Assembly: GCA_964610775.1 (NCBI GenBank)
Contig: CAZSZC010000008.1
Span: 1 to 41,967 of the forward strand
Direction of reading: 5' to 3'
Source: CAZPWF01 sp964610775
GTDB lineage: Bacteria; Patescibacteriota; Saccharimonadia; Saccharimonadales; JACQNP01
Length of the DNA stretch: 41,967 nucleotides
Shown here in pieces: positions 6,559-14,157 of the stretch. Below the pieces are notes generated by a model. The model saw nothing but the letters and a program-made list of their open reading frames with translations, had not been told where the DNA came from and searched no databases. The translations under genes and the position numbers were made by a program. The stretch's first letter is position 1. The number at the start of each line of letters is the position of its first letter.

Positions 6559-8343
6559 ATGGATGCGGTTGAAGAGGTAAAAAGTCGGCTTAGTATTGAG
6601 GATGTTATTGCGGAATATGTTCAGCTTAAACGTGCTGGTCGTAATTTCAAGGGCTTAAGTCCATTTGGCAACGAAAAAACGCCAAGCTTTATGGTAAGCC
6701 CAGAAAAACAAATCTGGCACGATTTCTCATCTGGTAAGGGTGGCAATATGTTCAGCTTTGTCATGGAAGTTGAGGGTGTGGATTTCAAGACAGCCCTAGA
6801 AATGCTAGCTAGAAAAGCTGGTGTAGATTTATCGCAATACCAGACTGGCCGCAACGCCGGACTATCTAAGCAAAAAGAACGATGTTACGAGGTGGTAGAG
6901 ATGGCTGCTAGATTCTACCAAGTTCAGTTTAGTAAAAACCAGCAGGCGCTCGAATATATACTGCAAAAGAGATTATATACCAAAGACACGGCTTTGCTTT
7001 TTCGAATTGGCTACTCGCCGAATAATGGTGATGCATTGGTAAAGTATTTACGAAGCAAAGGCGTCGACGACAAGGACATTAAACAGGCTGGGCTTAGTGT
7101 GCAGCGGATGAATGGAACTACGGATATGTTCAGGGGCAGATTAATGATTCCTTTATGCGACGCACAGGGTAGAGTGGTTGGTTTTACGGCGCGGATATTA
7201 GAGGATGATCCAAATGCTCCGAAGTATATTAATACGCCTCAGACTATTTTGTACGACAAGAGCAGGAATGTTTTTGGACTGCATCTCGCCAAAGATTCAA
7301 TTCGTAAACAAGAATTTAGTGTCATGGTGGAGGGCAACCTCGATGTAATTGCTAGTCATCAAGCAGGCATTACTAATGTAGTGGCAACAGCTGGAACGGC
7401 ACTAACCGAGCAGCAACTAAAGGCTTTGCAGCGGTTTTCTGGTGAGGTTAGACTTGCTTTTGATCAGGATCGAGCTGGACTTCAGGCTACTGAACGATCG
7501 ATACCTATTGCCAGTAAAGTGGGCGTTTCATTAAGTATGATTACGATCCCAACAGGCAAAGACCCAGACGAACTTATCAAAAAGGATCCCAAACTCTGGG
7601 AAGACGCCATTAAGAGCGCTCAGCCGGCACTGGACTGGTTAATCGAACGATATCAAGCTCAACTGGACCTAACTACGGCTAGCGGCAAAAGACAATTTAG
7701 CGACATTGTATTGGGTGTAATTCGTAGTGTTGATGATGAAGTTGAGCGTGATCATTACATAGAAAAAATTGCAGGTATAATCGGTGTAGCTAAAGAAGCT
7801 TTGGTATCAAAAATGGGTACAGAGGCTCAGCATTCTATCTCGCCACGCCGAAAATCGGTAAATACACAGACAAAAGTTATAGAATCCAATATTGAACTAA
7901 TAAAGATACAAAGTCATCTTTTGGCACTAGTTCTAATGAAGCCAAGTTTACGAAAATATCTGAAACTCATTAGGGAAGATATGCTTGAAGGTGATGACCC
8001 TAGGGCTGTTTTGAGTTTTTTGCAGACGAATCCGGATTTTTCGGGCGACCTAAATCAGCTCAAGGACTTGAGAAAGTCAATAGATTATGTCAAAATGTTA
8101 ACATTACAATATGAGACGTTGTACCAGTCGCTTGATGAAGTCGAGCAGACATATGAAGCACAACGATTGCAGGTCCGCCTCATAGAGAAATACGTAAAAA
8201 CCAAAAAGAACATTTTATCAGTTCAAATGGGAACCGCTACCGACAACGAAACACAACAATTATTGCAAGAAGCTAAGGCACTAGATGCCTTGCTAAAAGA
8301 ATCCAAGGAGATTATGAATGGCAAAGAAACCAAAGAAGGATGA
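6559..8343 (+). CDS. dnaG: DNA primase DnaG lacking zinc ligands
   Basis: DnaG makes RNA primers for replication. The 594-residue length is normal. Domains in order: the N-terminal zinc-ribbon-type domain (1-100), the catalytic core with TOPRIM (VMVEGNLDVI acidic motif and AFDQDRAG), and a C-terminal helicase-interaction region. In the N-terminal domain the usual CPFH...HCFGCG pattern reads SPFG (34-37) and HDFSSG (54-59), so all four zinc ligands are replaced (S34, G37, D55, S58), while surrounding residues such as NEKTPSF and GKGGNMFSFVMEVEG are conserved. The fold is thus kept but the metal presumably lost. The last 26 nt overlap rpoD in another frame. Confidence 0.95.
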   Translation: MDAVEEVKSRLSIEDVIAEYVQLKRAGRNFKGLSPFGNEKTPSFMVSPEKQIWHDFSSGKGGNMFSFVMEVEGVDFKTALEMLARKAGVDLSQYQTGRNAGLSKQKERCYEVVEMAARFYQVQFSKNQQALEYILQKRLYTKDTALLFRIGYSPNNGDALVKYLRSKGVDDKDIKQAGLSVQRMNGTTDMFRGRLMIPLCDAQGRVVGFTARILEDDPNAPKYINTPQTILYDKSRNVFGLHLAKDSIRKQEFSVMVEGNLDVIASHQAGITNVVATAGTALTEQQLKALQRFSGEVRLAFDQDRAGLQATERSIPIASKVGVSLSMITIPTGKDPDELIKKDPKLWEDAIKSAQPALDWLIERYQAQLDLTTASGKRQFSDIVLGVIRSVDDEVERDHYIEKIAGIIGVAKEALVSKMGTEAQHSISPRRKSVNTQTKVIESNIELIKIQSHLLALVLMKPSLRKYLKLIREDMLEGDDPRAVLSFLQTNPDFSGDLNQLKDLRKSIDYVKMLTLQYETLYQSLDEVEQTYEAQRLQVRLIEKYVKTKKNILSVQMGTATDNETQQLLQEAKALDALLKESKEIMNGKETKEG

Positions 8344-9448
8344 TGCTCCACAAGAGACATTGGAGCAGATAAAACAAGGAATACTTGTAGGTGCAAAAAA
8401 GAATAATAAGATCAAACAAAAGGAAATACTGAGCAAAATTCCTGATACTCCAGAAAACGCTGAGTTACTAGATGGTCTTTACACAGAGCTTGCAGATATG
8501 GGTGTCGAGGTTACGATTGCTGACGAACCCGTAGTAGAGTTTACGGACGAGTGGGCAACGGAAGACGGCGAGGAGGAAGAGGAAGTTGACCTAAATGAAC
8601 CAGTATATTTGGATGACATCGCTGATGACTCGGTACGATTATATCTTCGCGAAATCGGTAAAATACCTCTACTAAATGCCGAAGAAGAATTGGCTTTAGC
8701 TCAGCGTGTTGTAGCTGGTGACAAAGACGCCAAGGATAAGATGGCTGAAGCCAACATGCGTCTTGTGGTGTCAATTGCTAAGCGCTACGTTGGACGCGGT
8801 TTGGATCTTCTGGATTTAATCCAAGAGGGCAACACTGGGCTTCTACGTGCAGTTGAGAAATTCGATCCTGACAAGGGCTTCAAGTTCAGTACATATGCCA
8901 CTTGGTGGATTAGACAGGCGATTACACGAGCTATCGCTGACCAGGCTAGGACCATTCGTATTCCAGTTCACATGGTTGAGACTATAAACAAATTACTTCG
9001 CACACAGCGTCGTCTGACTCAAGAACTAAATCGCGAGCCAACAAACGAAGAGATTGCTAAAGCAATGGAAATCGACGTTGAAAAAGTTGAACACATTATG
9101 AAGATCAAGCAGGATATTTCTAGCCTTGATGCTAGTGTTCGTGACGACGAGGAAGATTCGGTGTTGGCCGATTTTATTGAAGATGAAGACACGGTTTCGC
9201 CCGAAGAATCAGCTACTAATCAGCTACTCAAAGAACATGTTAAAGATATGTTAGGTAGTCTGACTGAGCGTGAACAGAAAATACTTAAGCTTCGTTTTGG
9301 TTTGGAAGATGGTAAAAGCCATACATTAGAAGAAGTAGGACAAGAGTTTAGTGTTACGCGTGAACGTATTCGTCAGATTGAAGCTAAAGCTTTAGCAAAA
9401 TTACGTAAGCACAAAGATAGCAAAAAACTACACGACTACATTAAGTAG
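8318..9448 (+). CDS. rpoD: Primary sigma factor RpoD/SigA
   Basis: The 376-residue housekeeping sigma factor directs RNA polymerase to -10/-35 promoters. A region 1.1-like N-terminus (about 1-75) with an acidic stretch precedes region 1.2 (DDSVRLYLREIGKIPLL), region 2 (RLVVSIAKRYVGRGL, then DLIQEGNTGL and the YATWWIRQAITRAI -10-binding helix), region 3, and region 4 (LTEREQKILKLRFGL and the VTRERIRQIEAKAL helix-turn-helix that reads -35). Coding overlaps dnaG, recalling the dnaG-rpoD macromolecular synthesis operon of many bacteria. The many TATAAT-like elements in this window fit recognition by this factor. Confidence 0.97.
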   Translation: MAKKPKKDDAPQETLEQIKQGILVGAKKNNKIKQKEILSKIPDTPENAELLDGLYTELADMGVEVTIADEPVVEFTDEWATEDGEEEEEVDLNEPVYLDDIADDSVRLYLREIGKIPLLNAEEELALAQRVVAGDKDAKDKMAEANMRLVVSIAKRYVGRGLDLLDLIQEGNTGLLRAVEKFDPDKGFKFSTYATWWIRQAITRAIADQARTIRIPVHMVETINKLLRTQRRLTQELNREPTNEEIAKAMEIDVEKVEHIMKIKQDISSLDASVRDDEEDSVLADFIEDEDTVSPEESATNQLLKEHVKDMLGSLTEREQKILKLRFGLEDGKSHTLEEVGQEFSVTRERIRQIEAKALAKLRKHKDSKKLHDYIK

Positions 9449-9454
9449 GTAACG

Positions 9455-9550
9455 ATGTTGCCGCTATTAATTTTTGTATTCTTGCCAAGTATAATCGCCT
9501 GCATTGTACTTATTCCTTATATAATATATAAACGACGTAAGGATAAATAA
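9455..9550 (+). CDS. Possible small single-helix membrane protein (31 aa)
   Basis: An ATG at 9455 opens a 31-codon frame ending in TAA: about 25 hydrophobic residues beginning MLPLLIFVFLPS and then a basic tail ending KRRKDK, the layout of a small inner-membrane protein with its C-terminus inside. It fills the gap between rpoD and the next gene exactly, with AGGT 5-8 nt upstream and its stop 2 nt before the next ATG. Composition and position argue for a real gene, but length alone gives little statistical support. Confidence 0.42.
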   Translation: MLPLLIFVFLPSIIACIVLIPYIIYKRRKDK

Positions 9551-9552
9551 CT

Positions 9553-10149
9553 ATGAATATAGTTGGTATTGGTGGTAGAAATCGTAGCGGTAAGGATACG
9601 CTTGCTGAGCTATTTATGGATGCAGGGTATTTCGGAGTCTCATTCGGAGATATTACAAGAGAATTCTCACGCAAGCGACATGCCGATAAACCAGATCCGA
9701 TCTCGGTTGCTAATATGACCGAGACATCAAATTGGTTACGCAACGAGCGAGGACCAGCAGCAATTCTAGAAATTGCACTAGATAGATATAACCAGGCTAT
9801 AAAAAAGGGAGGCACTTTTGTTGGACTTGTATTATTCAGTATTCGTGCACCAGTTGAAGTAGATTTTATCCTTGAACATGGTGGTGACATGATTTGGGTG
9901 CAAACATCGGACAAAACAAGATATGAAAGATCATTGGCTGCAAAGCGTGAAGGTGAGCCAGATATAACTTTTGAACAAATGTTAAACCAAGAGCAACTAC
10001 AAGAAAAACCACAACCAGGGCTACCGGCAGAGGTTCAGATGAACATTCCTTATGTTCAAGATCACGCAACGATTATTCTGGAAAATGAAGGTAGCGATAG
10101 AGATGCTTTCATAGAAGACGCAAGACATCTTATTGAGACTCTAAAATAA
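9553..10149 (+). CDS. P-loop nucleotide kinase-like protein
   Basis: The 198-residue protein starts with a Walker A motif, GIGGRNRSGKDTLAEL, typical of nucleoside-monophosphate/dephospho-CoA-kinase-like ATPases, followed by GYFGVSFGDI and a NWLRNERGP segment. A beta-strand DMIWVQTSDKTRYERSLA corresponds to the strand-helix after Walker B and the LID Arg residues of small-molecule kinases. The substrate is not evident. It follows the small membrane ORF by 2 nt and probably shares the rpoD transcript. No membrane segment is present. Confidence 0.75.
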   Translation: MNIVGIGGRNRSGKDTLAELFMDAGYFGVSFGDITREFSRKRHADKPDPISVANMTETSNWLRNERGPAAILEIALDRYNQAIKKGGTFVGLVLFSIRAPVEVDFILEHGGDMIWVQTSDKTRYERSLAAKREGEPDITFEQMLNQEQLQEKPQPGLPAEVQMNIPYVQDHATIILENEGSDRDAFIEDARHLIETLK

Positions 10150-10182
10150 GTTTACGCGAAACTCTTAACACGGTTTTTAGAT

Positions 10183-10188
10183 TATACT
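10183..10188 (+). promoter_or_regulatory. -10 element for the polyprenyl synthase gene
   Basis: TATACT lies 8 nt before the ATG at 10197. The spacing favours the ATG at 10197 over the in-frame TTG at 10194 as the start of a leaderless message. Confidence 0.55.
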
Positions 10189-10196
10189 GTTAGTTG

Positions 10197-11297
10197 ATGG
10201 CTGAAACCGATCAGAAGGTCTATAAGTTAAATAATGCGATGGCGTATTATAAAAAGCTCTTAGACGATGACATCAGGACCTATTCAAAATACATCAAGCA
10301 ATCTACGCTCGAAAATTATGGTGATAATTCGTTAGTTGCAACGGATGTGTATTTAGATATATTGAGTCGTGGTGGTAAACGTCTACGTGGTGGTTTAGTT
10401 ATAACTGGATATGAAATGTGCGGCGGTGAAGACCAGAGAATGATTATTCAAGCCGCACGAGCAATTGAAATGATCCATGCCTACCTATTAATTATTGACG
10501 ACATAACCGATCGATCAGATACGCGTCGAGGCAAACCTTCGGCCCACAAGCTGCTTAGCAATTATTACGTCGATAATAAACTTGGTAAAGACGCTGAACA
10601 CTTTGGCGAATCTGTTGCCATGACCAGTGCCTTACTGGGTAATCATGCAGCTCAAATGATTATGGCCAATCTTGATGTTCGCGAAGATTTTCGTCTAAAT
10701 GCACTTAGCATACTTAACCGGGGTATGATCATTACTATAAATGGGCAGTTTAATGATGTGTTCAATCAATATAATCATCAAGTTGCAGAATCAGACGTAG
10801 ATAATGTTACAAAATGGAAGTCCGCACACTATACATTTCTTAATTCGCTTCATATAGGCATGATACTTGCTGGTGCGGATTGTCATTCTACCGATGCAAT
10901 AACCGAATATGCCATGCAAACAGGTGAAGCTTTTCAAATACGCGACGATATTTTAGGTATCTTTGGTGACGAAACAAGGCTTGGTAAGTCTACTCTAGAT
11001 GACATACAAGAAGGCAAGCGCACTTTGCTTGTTGTTTATGCACTTGATCATACGAATGATGAAGATAAAAAATTTCTGATGAGCATGCTAGGTAATCAAA
11101 AGATAACTCGAGCTGATTTTCTGCGCTGTCAGGACATTATTAAATCATCAGGAGCATTGGATTATGCTCAGCAAAAAGCCCAGAGGTGCATTCAGGCCGC
11201 ATTAAAATCGCTTGACCAGGAATCAAAAAGATGGAGAGTCGAAAACGTAGACTTTCTACGCGAACTTTCTTTGTCGCTTAACGACCGAACCAGCTAA
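10197..11297 (+). CDS. Polyprenyl diphosphate synthase (trans-isoprenyl chain elongation)
   Basis: It belongs to the trans-prenyltransferase family that condenses isopentenyl diphosphate with allylic diphosphates to make geranylgeranyl or longer chains, the lipid carrier precursors for cell-wall synthesis. The 366-residue protein shows SRGGKRLRGGL near the N-terminus, the first Asp-rich motif DDITDRSDTRRGKP, and the second motif FQIRDDILGIFGDE followed by GKSTLDDIQEGKRTLL. Product length cannot be read from sequence alone. Its TAA overlaps the TAG of the convergent P-type ATPase gene by 4 nt (CTAA). Confidence 0.9.
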   Translation: MAETDQKVYKLNNAMAYYKKLLDDDIRTYSKYIKQSTLENYGDNSLVATDVYLDILSRGGKRLRGGLVITGYEMCGGEDQRMIIQAARAIEMIHAYLLIIDDITDRSDTRRGKPSAHKLLSNYYVDNKLGKDAEHFGESVAMTSALLGNHAAQMIMANLDVREDFRLNALSILNRGMIITINGQFNDVFNQYNHQVAESDVDNVTKWKSAHYTFLNSLHIGMILAGADCHSTDAITEYAMQTGEAFQIRDDILGIFGDETRLGKSTLDDIQEGKRTLLVVYALDHTNDEDKKFLMSMLGNQKITRADFLRCQDIIKSSGALDYAQQKAQRCIQAALKSLDQESKRWRVENVDFLRELSLSLNDRTS

Positions 11298-14104
11298 CTT
11301 TGAGCGCCGTGGACTTCCTGGTGAAGTTTGACGATATGGTCACGATGGTCACGCTTGCCGTAGTGTCCCATTTCTCTGAATAATACAAATATTGCTCCAG
11401 CAGCTAACGCTGTAAGCCAGTCCATGCCACTAATACTGCCAGCTCTAAAGAATGGCGCGATCCATGGGTTGTAAATAATGTTTGCGATACAAAAGAATGA
11501 CAGGGCAAAGGCAAATAATAGGCGTTTGTTATGTAGTTGATACTTAGTAAAAATGCCGTGCTCGCTACGCAAATGGAGAATGTTGAGTAGCTGACAAGTC
11601 ATTATTGTGAGATAGGTTAGTGAAGTCGCTTGCATGTGAAGAGCTGATCCATTTTGTACCGACGAAGGGTCGATACCGCGACGTACAAAGAAAAATACAA
11701 AGTTTGCAAAAGTAAGCCCACCAATTAGAATGCCGGCCCAGATCACATCTTTAATTGTTTGATTATTCAGTATGTGTAGGCGTGGGTCGCGTGGCTCCTC
11801 AACCATAAGATTACTTTCGGCTTCATCCCAACCAAGAGCAACCATAGGGAAAAGCTCAGCAATAAGATCGATTGCTAGAATTAGCATTACGGTTATTGCT
11901 AGTGGTGTTGAAAGTAGCGCGGCACCCAGTAGACTCAAAAGATTTACTACTAATTCTGACATGTTGGCACAGAAGGCCACTAACGTTATCTTTTTTATAT
12001 TCTGGAAGATCGTTCTTCCTTGTTGAACGGCATTAACTAGGGTTTTGAAGCTATCATCTAGTAGGACTATTTCAGCTGATTGCTTAGCAACGTCAGTACC
12101 TGTAACGCCCATGGCTACGCCTATATCTGCCCGCTTAAGCGCTGGAGCGTCATTTATGCCGTCGCCAGTCACAGCTACGATATTACCCTTATCTTTTACT
12201 AGGCCAACTATTCGTAGCTTATCCTCGGGGTTTACGCGGCTGAAAATAACCCCACCCCTTAGTACATGATTGATAACCTCATCGTCTGGTATTTTTTGTA
12301 ATTCTTCACCTGTGATTATAGTTATTTTATGTCCCTTAGCGACAAGGCCAGCCTTTATGGCGATTGCTTGGGCAGTCGTTGCATAATCCCCGGTTATTAT
12401 TGAAACTCGAATATGGGCTTTTCGGGCGGCTTGCATGGCAGCAAAAACTTCTTCACGAACTGGATCTATAATAGATACCATTCCCATGTATATAAGGTTT
12501 GACTCGGTTTCCTCAATGGTTAACTTCTTAGGATCGTGCTTATCGCTAACTACTTTGTATGCGAACGATAAGTTACGCATTGCATTTTTTGCGAGCTCCT
12601 CGTTGTATTCCAGAATGAATTTCTTATCTGCTTCAGTTAGTTTGCGGACGTGGCCGTTATCCCATATCTCGGTGCATATATCTAGGATACTTTCTGGCGC
12701 ACCCTTAGCGAATACGTAGTGATGTTTTTTATCACCCCAAGGCCTTATTGAGCTCATACGCTTACGGCCAGAGTCAAAAGAATACTGCTTGGTTTCTGGG
12801 TACTGTTCTTCGATATCAATGGGCTCAACTTTGGCTTTTCGCGCCAAAGTTATGAGCGCACCCTCGGTCGGATCACCTAGACAATACCAGGCTGCATGTT
12901 CATCGTCTGGTGGGCTAACCTTTGCGTTACTGGCAAACACTCCTGCAACAAAAAACGGCTTCATATCTTCAAGTTCGGTTTCTGAAACATGCTTCTTATT
13001 TTTTGATATCGTGCCTCCCGTCGCATCGTAACCAGTGCCACTAATGGTGTAAACTTGTTTACCGATCAGTACTTGCTCAACCGTCATCTGATTTTTGGTA
13101 AGAGTACCCGTCTTGTCTGTACAGATAACACTGGTTGCTCCAAGAGTTTCAACTGAGGAAAGTTTTTTGACGAGGGCTTTGTCGTTAACCATCTTCTTAG
13201 CTGCTTGTGCCAGTACCGTCGATAATGCGGCAGGTAGTCCGGATGGAATTAGGGAAAGTGCAATTGCCACTGCTAGCAAAAGGCTTTCTTTAATCCCTAG
13301 GTCTATTTGCATGGCTATGATGATAAGGGCAATAAATAGCACCAAAGTTGCCTTAGTTACTTTAGTTGCTATATCACTCATTTCTTTTTGCAGTGGACTT
13401 TGATCTGCAAGTGTATCAGCACTTAAGTCGGCAATCTTACCTAGTTCGGTATTCATTCCAGTACCTACAACAACGCCATAACCGTGGCCGGTAGCTACGG
13501 TAGTTCCCATAAATACAAGGTTAAACCTATCTCCTATTGGAACTTCACTCCAAATTCTATTTATATTCTTTCTACTAGGATTGGACTCGCCAGTAAGTGC
13601 GAAGTCATTCGTCGATAATTCGGAAACTTCAATAATTCTTAAATCGGCTGGTACCGAATCGCCCTCTTCTATATATACGATATCCCCGACAACTAGCTCA
13701 GTTGAAGCTACTTCTTGAACAGTACTTTCTCGCACCACTCTGGCAGCAGGCACTACGAGCTTCTCCAGACTCTCCATTATCTTTTCGGCTTTATATTCTT
13801 GCCTAAAGCCCATAAAAGTATTTAGGAAAACTACCGCAAGCAGGGCAACACCCAGTCGTGGATCTTCAAACAAGAAGGATGCTGCGGCACTAATTAGCAA
13901 GAGAACGATCATTAGATCCTTGAACTGGCGAAGGTATTTTATAAACCAAGTATCTTTATGAAATTCTTCTAGTTTATTTGGACCATTAGTTTCGAGCCGT
14001 CTTTTTGCCTCATTGCTACTCAGCCCAGATTTATTAGTAGAGAATTCCTCGTATACTTCATTGGCTGACAGTCGATAGTATTCTTTGTTTATATTTCCAC
14101 CCAC
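11294..14104 (-). CDS. P2-type cation-transporting ATPase
   Basis: The 936-residue protein is a P-type ATPase related to Ca2+ and Na+/K+ pumps: an N-terminal cation-ATPase domain with SxNEAKRRLETNGPN, the actuator TGES, the phosphorylation site ICTDKTGTLTKNQ (near residue 330), the nucleotide-domain KGAPES and the hinge TGDGINDAPALK, with about ten membrane helices. In the membrane, M4 reads IPSGLPAAL where SERCA has PEGLP, so the Ca2+-ligand Glu is Ser. M5 keeps NMSE, and M6 reads LAIDLIAELFP instead of NLVTDGLP. The transported ion is therefore uncertain. It starts with GTG, on the opposite strand to polA. Confidence 0.92.
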   Translation of the reverse strand: MGGNINKEYYRLSANEVYEEFSTNKSGLSSNEAKRRLETNGPNKLEEFHKDTWFIKYLRQFKDLMIVLLLISAAASFLFEDPRLGVALLAVVFLNTFMGFRQEYKAEKIMESLEKLVVPAARVVRESTVQEVASTELVVGDIVYIEEGDSVPADLRIIEVSELSTNDFALTGESNPSRKNINRIWSEVPIGDRFNLVFMGTTVATGHGYGVVVGTGMNTELGKIADLSADTLADQSPLQKEMSDIATKVTKATLVLFIALIIIAMQIDLGIKESLLLAVAIALSLIPSGLPAALSTVLAQAAKKMVNDKALVKKLSSVETLGATSVICTDKTGTLTKNQMTVEQVLIGKQVYTISGTGYDATGGTISKNKKHVSETELEDMKPFFVAGVFASNAKVSPPDDEHAAWYCLGDPTEGALITLARKAKVEPIDIEEQYPETKQYSFDSGRKRMSSIRPWGDKKHHYVFAKGAPESILDICTEIWDNGHVRKLTEADKKFILEYNEELAKNAMRNLSFAYKVVSDKHDPKKLTIEETESNLIYMGMVSIIDPVREEVFAAMQAARKAHIRVSIITGDYATTAQAIAIKAGLVAKGHKITIITGEELQKIPDDEVINHVLRGGVIFSRVNPEDKLRIVGLVKDKGNIVAVTGDGINDAPALKRADIGVAMGVTGTDVAKQSAEIVLLDDSFKTLVNAVQQGRTIFQNIKKITLVAFCANMSELVVNLLSLLGAALLSTPLAITVMLILAIDLIAELFPMVALGWDEAESNLMVEEPRDPRLHILNNQTIKDVIWAGILIGGLTFANFVFFFVRRGIDPSSVQNGSALHMQATSLTYLTIMTCQLLNILHLRSEHGIFTKYQLHNKRLLFAFALSFFCIANIIYNPWIAPFFRAGSISGMDWLTALAAGAIFVLFREMGHYGKRDHRDHIVKLHQEVHGAQS

Positions 14105-14145
14105 AAAATACCGTACCTATGCTTAGTAACTTCTATACTACAGAG

Positions 14146-14151
14146 TATACT
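14146..14151 (+). promoter_or_regulatory. -10 element for polA
   Basis: TATACT lies 6 nt before the ATG at 14158. Because the upstream in-frame ATG at 14119 precedes this -10, translation from it would need another promoter; the element supports the shorter protein. Confidence 0.58.
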
Positions 14152-14157
14152 AGAGTT

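Noticed and set aside
12045..13403. Several plus-strand ORFs opposite the P-type ATPase gene
   Set aside because: They are short, Ser-rich shadows of the minus-strand gene without motifs.
14119..14157. Longer polA start at the ATG at 14119
   Set aside because: The frame is open, but the polA -10 lies downstream of it and family members begin close to the LxxIDG strand, so the ATG at 14158 is preferred.
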